A stretch of DNA of 64,000 nucleotides from Streptomyces chumphonensis (GTDB lineage: Bacteria > Actinomycetota > Actinomycetes > Streptomycetales > Streptomycetaceae): contig NZ_JACXYU010000004.1 of NCBI RefSeq assembly GCF_014779715.1, positions 361,143-425,142 of the forward strand, given 5' to 3'. The notes beneath the pieces are model-generated. The model was not told the DNA's origin and did no database searches. It saw only the letters and a program-made list of their open reading frames with translations. A program made the translations under genes and the position numbers. Every line of letters begins with the position of its first letter. Position 1 is the stretch's first letter. Below, in pieces: positions 16,976 to 25,726 of this stretch.

Positions 16976-17362
16976 ATGCACCTGATTCCGTCGGAGCAGG
17001 AGAAGCTGCTGTTGAGCGTGGCGGGGATGCTCGCCAGCTACCGCAAAGAGCGTGGCGTCAAGCTGAACTACCCCGAGGCTGTGGCCTACATCAGCTGTTG
17101 GGTCATCGAGGAGGCCCGGGCGGGCAACTACACCGTGGACCAGATGATGAGCGACGCCAGCGTCCCCCTGGAACAGCGGAAGGGCGACACCCTGGGTGCG
17201 GGCGAGAGCGTCCTCACGACGGCCGACGTCATGGAGGGCGTCGCCGAGATGCTCCACGTCCTCCAGATCGAGGCGACGTTTCCCGACGGCCGCAAGCTTG
17301 TCACCCTCTACGACCCGATCCGCGCCCCGAAGGCCGTCCCGACGCCCGCCCCGATCCGCTGA
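16976..17362 (+). CDS. ureA: Urease gamma subunit
   Basis: 128 residues. The start is the ATG of [20 protein letters not shown], 7 bases after GAGGAG. Family motifs [18 protein letters not shown] and a conserved C-terminal segment ([21 protein letters not shown]) are clear. The protein is about 28 residues longer than the usual 100, with an Ala/Pro-rich tail ([13 protein letters not shown]). It is the small structural subunit of the Ni enzyme that hydrolyses urea to ammonia and carbamate. First gene of ureABCFGD; all genes are spaced 33 bases or less, or overlap. Confidence 0.93.
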   Translation: MHLIPSEQEKLLLSVAGMLASYRKERGVKLNYPEAVAYISCWVIEEARAGNYTVDQMMSDASVPLEQRKGDTLGAGESVLTTADVMEGVAEMLHVLQIEATFPDGRKLVTLYDPIRAPKAVPTPAPIR

Positions 17363-17372
17363 GGACGAACCT

Positions 17373-17951
17373 GTGCCCTATTTCCAGCCGCCGGCAGCGA
17401 AGTCCACACCGACCGTGTGTCCGGGCGTGCGGCCCGAATGCCCCGTCCCCGCCGAGTGCTTGCCGCCCTCCGATCTGGATCCGGGCGAGGTCCACGACTT
17501 CTCCCGGTACGAGGTGGGCGGGGTGTGGGTCACCGAGCCGACCACGGAGCATGTCCTCAACTCCGAAGAGGGCAAGACGACGGTCTACGTGGTCAACGTC
17601 GGTGACCGGGACATCCAGATCGGTTCGCACATCCACCTGGCCGACGTCAACGAGGACTTGCTGTTCTTCACTGACGAGGAAGCCGCCGCCGAGGCCGAGA
17701 AGGCGCTGACAGACCCGCGGTTCTCACGGCTTGAACAGATCGCCGCAGCACGCCAGTTGGCGCACGACCGGTCGAAGACACTGGGAGTGGCCCCCTGGGG
17801 CTACCGCCTCGACATCGCTCCCGGGGACTCCATGCGGTTCAGCCCGGAGCACGCGCCCAGCGACGCGATCGAGGTCGTACCGATCGGCGGGAATCGACGT
17901 GTTCCGGGCCTGCGCAAGGACAGGCAGCCCGGCGACGCCGATCTCGACTGA
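17373..17951 (+). CDS. ureB: Urease beta subunit, enlarged form
   Basis: 192 residues from GTG 17373 with a GAGGAC site. The beta-subunit core is recognisable: VNVGDRDIQIGSHIHLADVN and GYRLDIAPGDSMRFSPE, then VVPIGGNR. Standard beta subunits are about 100-136 residues. Here there is an N-terminal extension of about 50 residues (with CPGVRPECPVPAEC) and an insertion of about 35 residues, rich in Glu/Ala (about 92-135), between the GSH strand and the GYRLDI strand. Both are in frame and codon use is normal, so this looks like a divergent subfamily rather than a sequencing error. Confidence 0.88.
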   Translation: MPYFQPPAAKSTPTVCPGVRPECPVPAECLPPSDLDPGEVHDFSRYEVGGVWVTEPTTEHVLNSEEGKTTVYVVNVGDRDIQIGSHIHLADVNEDLLFFTDEEAAAEAEKALTDPRFSRLEQIAAARQLAHDRSKTLGVAPWGYRLDIAPGDSMRFSPEHAPSDAIEVVPIGGNRRVPGLRKDRQPGDADLD

Positions 17952-17984
17952 CAGCGCCCTAGTAGACCCAGCTGGAGCAGAGCA

Positions 17985-19859
17985 ATGGCGAACATCACGC
18001 GGAAGCAGTACGCGAAGTCCTACGGCCCGACCGTGGGCGACCAGGTCCGCCTGGGCGACACGAACCTCTGGATCGAGATCACCGACGACCTGACCTTCGG
18101 CGGTGACGAGGCGATCTTCGGCGGCGGCAAGACCATCCGCGAGTCGATGCTGCAGGGGACCACCACCAGCGCGCAGGGCGCCCCCGACACGGTGATCACC
18201 AATGTGATCATCCTGGATGTCGCTCCAGCCCTCAAGCAGCGGCGCCTCAACACCATCATGCGTGCCGACGTCGGGATCAAGGACGGTCTCATCGTCGCGA
18301 TCGGCAAGGCCGGCAACAGCGACGTCATGGACGGGGTCACGGAGGGGCTGGAGATCGGCCCCTCCACGGACGTGATCTCCGGCGAGGGCAAGATCCTCAC
18401 CGCCGGCGCCGTCGACACCCACGTGCACATCATCTCCCCCTCGGCCGTCATGGAGGCCGTGGCCACCGGCACCACCACGCTGATCGGCGGCGGCGTGGGC
18501 CCCTCCGAGGGGACCAAGGCGACCACCGTGACCCCTGGCCCGCGGCACCTGGTGAACCTCCACCGCAGTTTCGACGACCTGCCGGTCAACGTCATGCTGT
18601 TGGGCAAGGGCAACACCGTCAGCGAGGACGGTTTGGCCGAGCAGGCGCTGGCGGGCGCGGGCGGCTACAAGATCCACGAGGACTGGGGAGCCACCCCGGC
18701 GGCTCTGGACGCCGCACTGAAGGCCGGAGAGGAGTGGGGCCTGCAAGTCACCCTGCACGCCGACTCTCTCAATGAGGCCGGTTTCGTCGAGACCACCCTC
18801 GACGCCATCGGCGGGCGCGGCATTCACGTCTTCCACGCCGAGGGCGCCGGCGGCGGGCACGCCCCCGACATCCTGAAGGTGGCCGCCGAAGAGAACGTCC
18901 TGCCCGCCTCTACGAACCCGACTCTGCCGTACACCAGGAACACCGTGGCCGAGCACATCGACATGCTGGCCTCCGCCCACCACCTGGACCTCAGCAACAA
19001 GAACGACCAGGCGTTCGCCGACTCCCGGATCCGCTCCACCACCATGTTCGCCGAGGACGTGCTGCACGACATGGGCGCGATCTCCATCACCTCCTCCGAT
19101 GCCCAGGCCATGGGCCGGATCGGTGAGGTCGTGACCCGCACCTGGCAGGTCGCACACGTCATGAAGGAGTGGAGCCACAAGACCTTCCAGGACGCGAACT
19201 TCTTCTACCGGTCCGGCAGGAGAGTGGGCGACAACGCCCGCGCCCTGCGCTACGTGGCCAAGTACACGATCAACCCCGCCATCGCCCACGGCATCGACGA
19301 CTACGTCGGTTCCGTGACCGAGGGCAAGCTGGCCGACCTGGTGCTGTGGGACCCGCGGTTCTTCGCCGTGCGACCCGAGACCGTCATCAAGGGCGGCGCC
19401 ATGGTGCTCGGCAACCTGGGCGACCCCAACGGCTCGGTGTCGACGCCTCAACCGACCATCCTGCGCCCGGCCATGGCCCATGCGATCGCGTCCCAGCTGT
19501 CCTACTCGTTCGTCTCGGGCAAGGCACTCGACCCGTCCCCCGGCACCGACCCCTACGACCAGGTGAGGGGCGAGGGCGTGTTCAAGGACTCGCTGCGCGC
19601 CACCCTTGGACTACGGCGTGAACTGAAGGGCGCCAAGCCCGTCAAGGACGTCGGGAAGGCCGACATGGTCTTCAACGGCGAGCGGTTCGGCATCGACATC
19701 GATCCCAGTACGTTCAAGATCGCGGTGGAGATCCCGGAGCTCACTACGACACAGAACCACCGTCTCACCAAGCACAGGAGCCGAGCTGGGTTCTGGTATC
19801 TCGACCAGCCGAATCCACCGAAGAAGCTGCCGCTCGCCCAGCGCTATCTGATGTTCTGA
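17985..19859 (+). CDS. ureC: Urease alpha (catalytic) subunit lacking the flap cysteine
   Basis: 624 residues, longer than the usual 565-575. The Ni site is complete: His146 and His148 (DTHVH), carbamylated Lys229 (GYKIHEDWG), His258 (LHADSLNEAGF), His284 (FHAEGAGGGHAPDI) and Asp372 (SSDAQAMGR). The flap His and Arg are present (His333, Arg350). However, the mobile-flap Cys, normally in MVCHHLD, is Ala331 here (ASAHHLD). In Klebsiella urease, replacing this Cys lowers but does not abolish activity and removes sensitivity to thiol reagents. The C-terminus ends LAQRYLMF like other UreC proteins. It should therefore be active, with altered inhibitor response. Confidence 0.95.
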   Translation: MANITRKQYAKSYGPTVGDQVRLGDTNLWIEITDDLTFGGDEAIFGGGKTIRESMLQGTTTSAQGAPDTVITNVIILDVAPALKQRRLNTIMRADVGIKDGLIVAIGKAGNSDVMDGVTEGLEIGPSTDVISGEGKILTAGAVDTHVHIISPSAVMEAVATGTTTLIGGGVGPSEGTKATTVTPGPRHLVNLHRSFDDLPVNVMLLGKGNTVSEDGLAEQALAGAGGYKIHEDWGATPAALDAALKAGEEWGLQVTLHADSLNEAGFVETTLDAIGGRGIHVFHAEGAGGGHAPDILKVAAEENVLPASTNPTLPYTRNTVAEHIDMLASAHHLDLSNKNDQAFADSRIRSTTMFAEDVLHDMGAISITSSDAQAMGRIGEVVTRTWQVAHVMKEWSHKTFQDANFFYRSGRRVGDNARALRYVAKYTINPAIAHGIDDYVGSVTEGKLADLVLWDPRFFAVRPETVIKGGAMVLGNLGDPNGSVSTPQPTILRPAMAHAIASQLSYSFVSGKALDPSPGTDPYDQVRGEGVFKDSLRATLGLRRELKGAKPVKDVGKADMVFNGERFGIDIDPSTFKIAVEIPELTTTQNHRLTKHRSRAGFWYLDQPNPPKKLPLAQRYLMF

Positions 19860-19867
19860 GGCGTCCT

Positions 19868-20524
19868 GTGGACACCACCTCCTCGCTCCTGCTCGCCCTG
19901 CTGGGCGACGCCCGGCTCCCGTCCGGGGGACACACGCAGTCCGCGGGTCTGGAACCGGCGTTGCGAGCCGGAACGTCATCGGCCCAGGTTCCCCCCTATC
20001 TGCGGGTCCGTCTCCGTACGGTCACGCGTGTGGAGGCGGGTGCCGCCGTGGTCGCCCGTGCGGTGGCAGCAGACGGCGGCGACCTGGCCGAGGTCGAGGC
20101 CGCCTGGGCAGCCCGGACCCCCAGCCAGGCGCTCAGGGCCAACGGGCGCCGCCTGGGGCGTGGTTACCTGCGCGTCCTGCAGACGCTGTGGCCCGGCCCC
20201 GTGGACACGAGCGCACGCACCTGGTCGCGTCCCGTCGTGCTGGGGCTGCTCGCCCACCGCGCCGGGATGAATGCCGTCGACCTGGCCCGCCTGGTCGGGT
20301 ACGACGACGTCCAGACCGTCACGGCGGCCCTGCTCAAACTCGAGCCGCAGGACCCACTGCTCATCGCCGCGTGGGTGAAGGACCTGTTGCCCGACATCGA
20401 CGAGATGGCCGCGCAAGTCGCCCATCTGCACACCACGGAGCAGATCCCAGCCCAGGGCGCCCCTCTCATCGAGCGCTGGGCCGAGACCCACGACACCATC
20501 ACAGAAAGACTCTTCAGTGCCTGA
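19868..20524 (+). CDS. ureF: Urease accessory protein UreF
   Basis: 218 residues from GTG 19868. All-helical UreF family; motifs are [16 protein letters not shown] near the N-terminus, [19 protein letters not shown] and [14 protein letters not shown]. UreF bridges UreD and UreG and gates activation of apo-urease. The stop overlaps the ureG start by 8 bases. Confidence 0.92.
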   Translation: MDTTSSLLLALLGDARLPSGGHTQSAGLEPALRAGTSSAQVPPYLRVRLRTVTRVEAGAAVVARAVAADGGDLAEVEAAWAARTPSQALRANGRRLGRGYLRVLQTLWPGPVDTSARTWSRPVVLGLLAHRAGMNAVDLARLVGYDDVQTVTAALLKLEPQDPLLIAAWVKDLLPDIDEMAAQVAHLHTTEQIPAQGAPLIERWAETHDTITERLFSA

Positions 20525-21284
20525 GAACACCACCGCCCCCACCCGTGCCATGCGTCTGGGCGTAGCCGGTCCCGTCGGCACCGGCAAGAGTTCGCTGATC
20601 GCGACCCTGTGCCGGGCGCTGTCCGGCGAACTGCGCCTGGGTGTCATCACGAACGACATCTACACCGACGAGGACGCACGCTTCCTCAAGAGTGCCGGGG
20701 TGCTGGAACCCGAGCGGATCCGTCCGGTGGAGACGGGCGCGTGCCCGCACACCGCGATCCGGGACGACGTGACCGCCAACCTGCTGGCGGCCGAGGACCT
20801 GGAGGCCGACTTCGGCTCTCTGGACCTCGTCATCATCGAGTCCGGCGGCGACAACCTCACCGCGACGTTCTCCCCGGCCCTGGTGGACGCCCAGCTGTTC
20901 GTCCTGGACGTCGCCGGCGGCGGGGACGTCGTACGCAAGGGCGGCCCCGGTATCGCCCGCGCCGACCTGCTCGTGATCAACAAGACCGACCTGGGCCCAC
21001 ACGTGGGCGTGGACGTCGAGCGCATGGCCCGCGAGGGCCGCGAAGCCCGCCGAGGCGGCTCGGTGGTCGCGCTGTCCCAACACGACGAGGCGTCGATCCG
21101 GATGCTGACCGGCTGGGTCCGCGACACTCTCGCCCGTTACCGCACCGGCGACCACACCCCCGTCGACCCCGGCCCCATGGCCCCGCACTCCCACACCGGT
21201 CGGGACGGCGAGGGCGGTCACCCGCACACCCACGCCGACAGCGCCCACGACCAGGCACCCGCGCATGCAGGGCCCAGCGCGTGA
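20517..21284 (+). CDS. ureG: Urease accessory GTPase UreG with a His-rich C-terminal tail
   Basis: 255 residues. SIMIBI GTPase that drives Ni and CO2 delivery to UreC. P-loop GPVGTGKSS, the [11 protein letters not shown] motif, the Cys-Pro-His Ni site in [13 protein letters not shown], Walker [15 protein letters not shown] and the NKTD base-recognition motif are intact. From about residue 210 a tail holds eight His (including HSH and HPHTH) in about 43 residues. Many UreG proteins carry such a run at the N-terminus instead. No ureE Ni chaperone gene is present, so the tail may store Ni; that is inference. Confidence 0.95.
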   Translation: MPENTTAPTRAMRLGVAGPVGTGKSSLIATLCRALSGELRLGVITNDIYTDEDARFLKSAGVLEPERIRPVETGACPHTAIRDDVTANLLAAEDLEADFGSLDLVIIESGGDNLTATFSPALVDAQLFVLDVAGGGDVVRKGGPGIARADLLVINKTDLGPHVGVDVERMAREGREARRGGSVVALSQHDEASIRMLTGWVRDTLARYRTGDHTPVDPGPMAPHSHTGRDGEGGHPHTHADSAHDQAPAHAGPSA

Positions 21285-22177
21285 CCGGCCCGACCCGCCT
21301 GGGCATCGCCCCCACGGGAAGCCGCAGCCGCCTCCACCACAGGACGGGGCACCTGACGGTACGGGTCATGAATCAGGACGCGGACGGAGCCAGGGTGGGC
21401 CTGATCGCCACCCAGGCACTGCTGCTGTCCGGCGACGACGTCCGCATCGAAGTGGACGTCGCCCCCGGCGCCTGGCTCGACGTCGTGGAAGCGACCGGCA
21501 CAGTCGCCTACGAAGGCGACACACCCTCGTCCTGGACGGTCGACGCCACGGTGGGCGACGGAGCCATCCTGACCTGGGCAGGCAAGCCGTTCGTGGTCTC
21601 GGACGAGATCGCAACCCACCGTGGCACACGGATCCGGCTGCACGGCACCGGCAGGGCACTGATGCAGGAGAAGATCGTACTGGGGCGTGCCGGTCAGCTG
21701 GGCGGGGATCTGAGCATGTCCCTTGAGGCGAGCGACGACACCGGGCCGCTGCAGGTGGAATGCTTGGACCTGGGCCAGGAGGCCCGCCAGATGCCCGGCG
21801 TCCTCGGAAACCTACGCTCCATGGACACGGTCACCGCCTGGGGATGGACACCTGAACCAACCGGTGAACCCGAGGCCGGCACCACGGGTCCAGGGGAAAC
21901 CTACTTCCCCCTGGACCGGTCCGGCGCCGCCCTGCGCTGGATGGGCATCGGCCGATTCCGTGACCAGTTGTGTGACGCCACCTTCGCCGCCTGGCACGAG
22001 GAAGCCATGCGCGACTACCGGCTTCGACACGCCACACAGCACCTGCGTCACGCACGGGGGGAGACCCGTCCGGCCGCGCATGCGGTGGCCGACATGGCCG
22101 GGCGACCCCATGGCCGGTACCGGTGGCACTCCCCAACAGACCGGAGGGAGGGTGCCGTCACGCCAAGTGCGTCCTGA
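21281..22177 (+). CDS. ureD: Urease accessory protein UreD (UreH)
   Basis: 298 residues from GTG 21281, overlapping the ureG stop (GTGA). Features of the family: [21 protein letters not shown], the Gly-rich strand after it, and [10 protein letters not shown] towards the end. UreD is the scaffold of the UreD-UreF-UreG activation complex and contains the Ni tunnel. Last gene of the operon; the next gene is convergent and starts only 45 bases further on, with no clear terminator between them. Confidence 0.88.
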   Translation: MTGPTRLGIAPTGSRSRLHHRTGHLTVRVMNQDADGARVGLIATQALLLSGDDVRIEVDVAPGAWLDVVEATGTVAYEGDTPSSWTVDATVGDGAILTWAGKPFVVSDEIATHRGTRIRLHGTGRALMQEKIVLGRAGQLGGDLSMSLEASDDTGPLQVECLDLGQEARQMPGVLGNLRSMDTVTAWGWTPEPTGEPEAGTTGPGETYFPLDRSGAALRWMGIGRFRDQLCDATFAAWHEEAMRDYRLRHATQHLRHARGETRPAAHAVADMAGRPHGRYRWHSPTDRREGAVTPSAS

Positions 22178-22222
22178 CGACCATGCACGCGACGCGATGG
22201 CACGCCGACGGGGCAACCTGCT

Positions 22223-22816
22223 CTAGTCGTTCGGCTCCGACCGCTCGGACAGCTCGGACAGCTCGGCGAGGGTTGCGTCGAGGTCGCCGGGGCGCGGACG
22301 GTTGTGGGGCAGCTTGGACAGCAGCCGGGCCATGCCGCAGGTGTCGGTGAGGGCCGAGAAGACGAGCCCGCCCGCGACGCCCGCGGACAGCAGCCGGGCG
22401 CCCCCGACGCGGCGTCCCGCGAGCAGGCCGGCCAGCACGAGGGAGCCGGCGGCGAAGCGGACCTGCCGTTCCATGCCCCACACGGCGCGGGCGCCGGCCG
22501 GACGGTGCACGTCGTGACCGAGTTCGGTCCAGCGGTTCGTCCCGCCCGCGAGGGTGGTGGCGGTGACGCCCTGCTCGTCGAGCCGGGCGCAGGCCCGCGT
22601 GGAGCGCGCCCCGGAGGCGCAGACGAGGAGGAGGTCGCCCCGGTCGGCGGCCGTGCGCAGCGCGGGGAGCGCCCGGTCGAGGTCGTCCAGGGGGATGTTG
22701 TGCGCACCGGGCAGGTGCCCGGCGGCGTACTCGCCCGGTGTGCGGACGTCGACGACGATCAGTTCGGCGAGCCGTGCGTGGGCCTGCTCCGGGGCCAGGG
22801 TGGGGTCGGCGTTCAT
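22223..22816 (-). CDS. Rhodanese-like sulfurtransferase with membrane segment
   Basis: 197 residues. An N-terminal rhodanese domain (1-100) has the CDC25-like start VVDVRTPGEYAAGHLPGA and the active-site loop LLVCASGARSTR, so the catalytic Cys is present. The C-terminal part has two hydrophobic stretches (about 118-160: AAGSLVLAGLLAG and ARLLSAGVAGGLVFSAL), matching the DUF2892/YgaP type of membrane rhodanese. Last gene of the sulfur block, 93 bases after the TauE gene. It probably handles persulfide sulfur at the membrane. Confidence 0.85.
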   Translation of the reverse strand: MNADPTLAPEQAHARLAELIVVDVRTPGEYAAGHLPGAHNIPLDDLDRALPALRTAADRGDLLLVCASGARSTRACARLDEQGVTATTLAGGTNRWTELGHDVHRPAGARAVWGMERQVRFAAGSLVLAGLLAGRRVGGARLLSAGVAGGLVFSALTDTCGMARLLSKLPHNRPRPGDLDATLAELSELSERSEPND

Positions 22817-22909
22817 GTCGGTGGTTCCTCTTCCTGATGGGGTCGGTGGTGCAGAACACGGGGTGGGGTATAGGTGGATAGGGCGGGTGGAGGGGTGGGC
22901 CCCGGCGGC

Positions 22910-23659
22910 TCACCACACCGCGTCGGCCAGCATGAAGGCGGACACGGCGAGGAGGACCACGGCGAAGGCGCGCCGGAGCGCGGTGCCGGAGACCTTGGCG
23001 GCCAGCCGCTTGCCGTCCCAGGCGCCGAGGATCGCCGCACCGGCGAACGGTGCGATGACCGCCCAGCCGAGCTCGGCCGTGGTGGCACCGCGCGTCGCCA
23101 GCGAGGCGAGCGAGTTGGCCGAGATGACGAGCAGGCTGGTGCCCACGGCCGCCCGCATCTCGAAGGCGAGCACGGTGACCAGCGCCGGGACGGCGAGGAA
23201 CCCGCCGCCCACGCCGAGCAGTCCCGTCAGGGCTCCCAGGCCCGCGCCCGTACCGGCCGCCCGCACCGGACGCACCGCCGAGGCGGGCGTGCCCCAGGCG
23301 GGCGTCGCGCGCAGCATGAGGACGGCCGCGACGCCCGCCACGACGGCGAACGCCCCGGTCAGCGCCGCCTGCGGCAGCCGGGTCGCGGCGGCTCCGGCCG
23401 CGGCGGCGGGCAGCAGACCGGCCGCCGCGAGCAGTGCCCCGGCCCGCCACCGCACATGCCCGGCGCGGGCGTGCGCGGTCAGCGCGGTCAGCGAGGTCGC
23501 CGTGACGATGAGCAGGCTCGCGGTGGTCGCGGCGGCCGGGGTGAGCCCGAGGAGGTAGATCAGGGCGGGGACGGCGAGTACGCTGCCGCCCCCGCCCAGC
23601 GCGCCGAGTGCGACACCGACCACGGCCCCTGCGGCCAGCGCCAGGACGAGCGCGGTCAC
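22910..23659 (-). CDS. TauE/SafE-family sulfite/sulfur-oxyanion exporter
   Basis: 249 residues from GTG 23659, overlapping the preceding rhodanese stop (GTGA). Seven to eight hydrophobic segments and the duplicated family motif (GALGGGGSVLAVPALIYLLG near the N-terminus and GLLGVGGGFLAVPALVTVL in the second half) mark TauE/SafE (DUF81). In cst-like operons such proteins are thought to expel sulfite or thiosulfate made from persulfide. The gene context fits that role. Confidence 0.9.
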   Translation of the reverse strand: MTALVLALAAGAVVGVALGALGGGGSVLAVPALIYLLGLTPAAATTASLLIVTATSLTALTAHARAGHVRWRAGALLAAAGLLPAAAAGAAATRLPQAALTGAFAVVAGVAAVLMLRATPAWGTPASAVRPVRAAGTGAGLGALTGLLGVGGGFLAVPALVTVLAFEMRAAVGTSLLVISANSLASLATRGATTAELGWAVIAPFAGAAILGAWDGKRLAAKVSGTALRRAFAVVLLAVSAFMLADAVW

Positions 23660-24009
23660 CCGCCCGCTCCGCCCCGGCCGGGCGGGGCGACCGGAAGACC
23701 GGCCCGGCTCCAGGCGACCATCCCCCCGACGACGTCGGTGGCGTCGACGCCGCGCTCGGCGAGGAGCTCGGCGGCCTGCCGGGACCGGCGTCCCGAGCGG
23801 CAGATCGCCACCACGGGGCCGTCGCCCGCCGCCGGCGGCAGGGCCGCCCCGGTGGCGAGCCGGGACAGGGGGAGGTGGACGGCGCCGGGCACGTGCCCGG
23901 CGTTCCACTCGTCCGTCTCCCGGACGTCGAGCAGGACGGCATCGCCGTGGGAGGACCGCCGGTGCGCCTGCTCGGGCGTGAGGCGGTCCGGTTCGGGTCG
24001 GGGACACAT
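23656..24009 (-). CDS. Single-domain rhodanese
   Basis: 117 residues. Complete rhodanese fold with LLDVRETDEWNAGHVPGAVH and the active loop VAICRSGRRSRQ (catalytic Cys). Translationally coupled to the TauE gene behind it. Moves sulfane sulfur between thiol carriers; the partner is probably the MBL-rhodanese encoded 73 bases upstream. Confidence 0.9.
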   Translation of the reverse strand: MCPRPEPDRLTPEQAHRRSSHGDAVLLDVRETDEWNAGHVPGAVHLPLSRLATGAALPPAAGDGPVVAICRSGRRSRQAAELLAERGVDATDVVGGMVAWSRAGLPVAPPGRGGAGG

Positions 24010-24081
24010 CGGGCATCACTCCGTGCGCTGCGCCGGGAGGGGCGTCAGCGGGTGGGGGCGGTCGGTGGAACCGGGGGCTGC

Positions 24082-25458
24082 TCAGGCGCGGCCGTCCGGC
24101 CGGACGAGCTCCAGGCCCGCCTCCTCGGCGGCGTCGAAGCCGTCGTCGACGGCGACGACGTCCCGACCCGCGGCGTCCAGCAGCGAGGCGGCGATCGCCG
24201 CGCGCATCCCGCCCGCGCAGTGCACCCACACCGTGCCCGGCGGGACCTCGTCGAGGCGGCCGTGCAGCTCGTGGATCGGCACGTGCACCGATCCGCTCAC
24301 GTAGCCGGTCTTCCGCTCGGAGTCGCGGCGCACGTCGAGGACGACGGGCTGCCCGTCCCGGCCGAGCACGTCGGCCAGGTCGGCGAAGGCGGCGCGCGGG
24401 AAGGAGCGCGGCGTCTCCCCCTCCCGCACCCAGCCGCGCGGGTCGCCGGTGGCGGACGCCGCCGGGCGGTCGATCCCCACCCGGGCCAGCTCCCGCTGCG
24501 CGTCCGCGATCTGTTCGGCGGTCTCGGCGAGCAGGGTGACGGGCTTGCCCCAGGGGATCAGCCAGGCCAGGTAGGTGGCCGGCTTGCCGTCGCCCTCGAA
24601 GTTGAACGCGCCCGCGAGGTGGCCGTCGGCGAAGGCCACGCGGTTCCGCAGGTCCACCACCCACTCCCCGGCGGCCAGCCGTGCGGCGAGCTCGTCGGCG
24701 TCGGCCGGCTCGGGCGGCGTGAGGTCGATCGGGGCGGGGCCCGCCGCGTTGACCGGGGCCATGTGGGCGTAGTAGGCGGGGACGTCCTCCAGCTGCGGCA
24801 GCAGGTCGGCCACGAAGGTGGACACGTCCTTGGTCAGTGCCTCGTTGCCGCGCCGCTCGGCGCCGATCGTGGTGGCGTCCCCCTCGGCCTGCGAGGACGA
24901 GCAGAAGCTGCCGAAGCCGTGCGTCGGCAGAACGGGGACGTCGTCGTCGAGCAGGCCCGCCAGGCGGTGCGCGGACGCGTGCTGGGCGCGTGCCAGCCGC
25001 TCGGTGAGCCTCGGCTCGACGAGGTCCGGTCGGCCGACGGTGCCGATCAGCAGCGATCCGCCGGTGAACGCGGCGACCGACCGCCCGGCGTCCTCCAGCA
25101 CGTAGGACGTGTGGTGCGGCGTGTGGCCGGGCGTGGCGACCGCCCGCAGGACGAGGCCGTCGTCCACCGCCACGGTGTCGCCGTCGGAGACGGCGGTGCG
25201 GGCGTAGGCGACGGAGGCGTCGGCCGGCACCAGGTACCGGGCGCCGCTGACCCGCGCCAGCTCCAGGCCCCCGGTGACGTAGTCGTTGTGCACGTGGGTC
25301 TCGGCCACGTAGGCGATCCGGACGCCGCGCCGCGCGGCGGCCGCGAGGACCCGGTCGATGTCGCGCGGCGGGTCGATGGCCACCGCGCTCTCGGCGCCTC
25401 CGGCCAGGTAGCTGCGGTTCCCCAGCCCGGTCAGCTCCAGGGTGTCGACGAAGAACAC
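24082..25458 (-). CDS. MBL-fold/rhodanese fusion, CstB-like persulfide-processing enzyme
   Basis: 458 residues from GTG 25458 with a GGAGG site. Residues 1-250 form an ETHE1-type metallo-beta-lactamase domain: ETHVHNDYVTGG, PGHTPHHTSYVLED and LPTHGFGS. Two rhodanese-like domains follow: one without an active Cys (EWVVDLRNRVAFADGHLAGA, about 275-360) and a C-terminal one with the loop VHCAGGMRAAI (active Cys). The layout matches CstB/ETHE1-rhodanese enzymes that oxidise persulfides to thiosulfate or sulfite. Oddity: the Asp that ligates iron in ETHE1 (TGDALL) appears as Gly (TGGSLL), so chemistry may differ. Confidence 0.87.
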   Translation of the reverse strand: MFFVDTLELTGLGNRSYLAGGAESAVAIDPPRDIDRVLAAAARRGVRIAYVAETHVHNDYVTGGLELARVSGARYLVPADASVAYARTAVSDGDTVAVDDGLVLRAVATPGHTPHHTSYVLEDAGRSVAAFTGGSLLIGTVGRPDLVEPRLTERLARAQHASAHRLAGLLDDDVPVLPTHGFGSFCSSSQAEGDATTIGAERRGNEALTKDVSTFVADLLPQLEDVPAYYAHMAPVNAAGPAPIDLTPPEPADADELAARLAAGEWVVDLRNRVAFADGHLAGAFNFEGDGKPATYLAWLIPWGKPVTLLAETAEQIADAQRELARVGIDRPAASATGDPRGWVREGETPRSFPRAAFADLADVLGRDGQPVVLDVRRDSERKTGYVSGSVHVPIHELHGRLDEVPPGTVWVHCAGGMRAAIAASLLDAAGRDVVAVDDGFDAAEEAGLELVRPDGRA

Positions 25459-25481
25459 GACGCCTCCTTCCTGTGGGGTTG

Positions 25482-25495
25482 TACCCCAGGGGGTA
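25482..25495. promoter_or_regulatory. CstR/CsoR-type operator 1
   Basis: TACCCC-AG-GGGGTA, a C-tract/G-tract palindrome of the CsoR-family type, 24 bases ahead of the MBL-rhodanese start. Confidence 0.65.
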
Positions 25496-25519
25496 TCTGT
25501 TCGTCTCACTGTAACAGGT

Positions 25520-25535
25520 ATACCTAGGGGGGTAT
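25520..25535. promoter_or_regulatory. CstR/CsoR-type operator 2
   Basis: ATACCTAGGGGGGTAT, a second C/G-tract palindrome. A TACAGT -10-like hexamer on the minus strand lies between the two operators, so a bound repressor would cover the promoter. Confidence 0.65.
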
Positions 25536-25726
25536 TCCTGGCCCGGAGTGGATCCCGGACCGGGGATGCCGCCTCCCCGGGTGCCCCCTCCACGGCCGGG
25601 TCAGACCCGCCGCCCGCCACCGGGCCCGCACAGCGCGAAGGCCCCCTCGATCCGGGGATCGAGGGGGCCTTCTGGGTCATGGCGGGCCGGAGGCGCCGGG
25701 GCCGTTCAGAGCGGGGGTCGGGGCGG

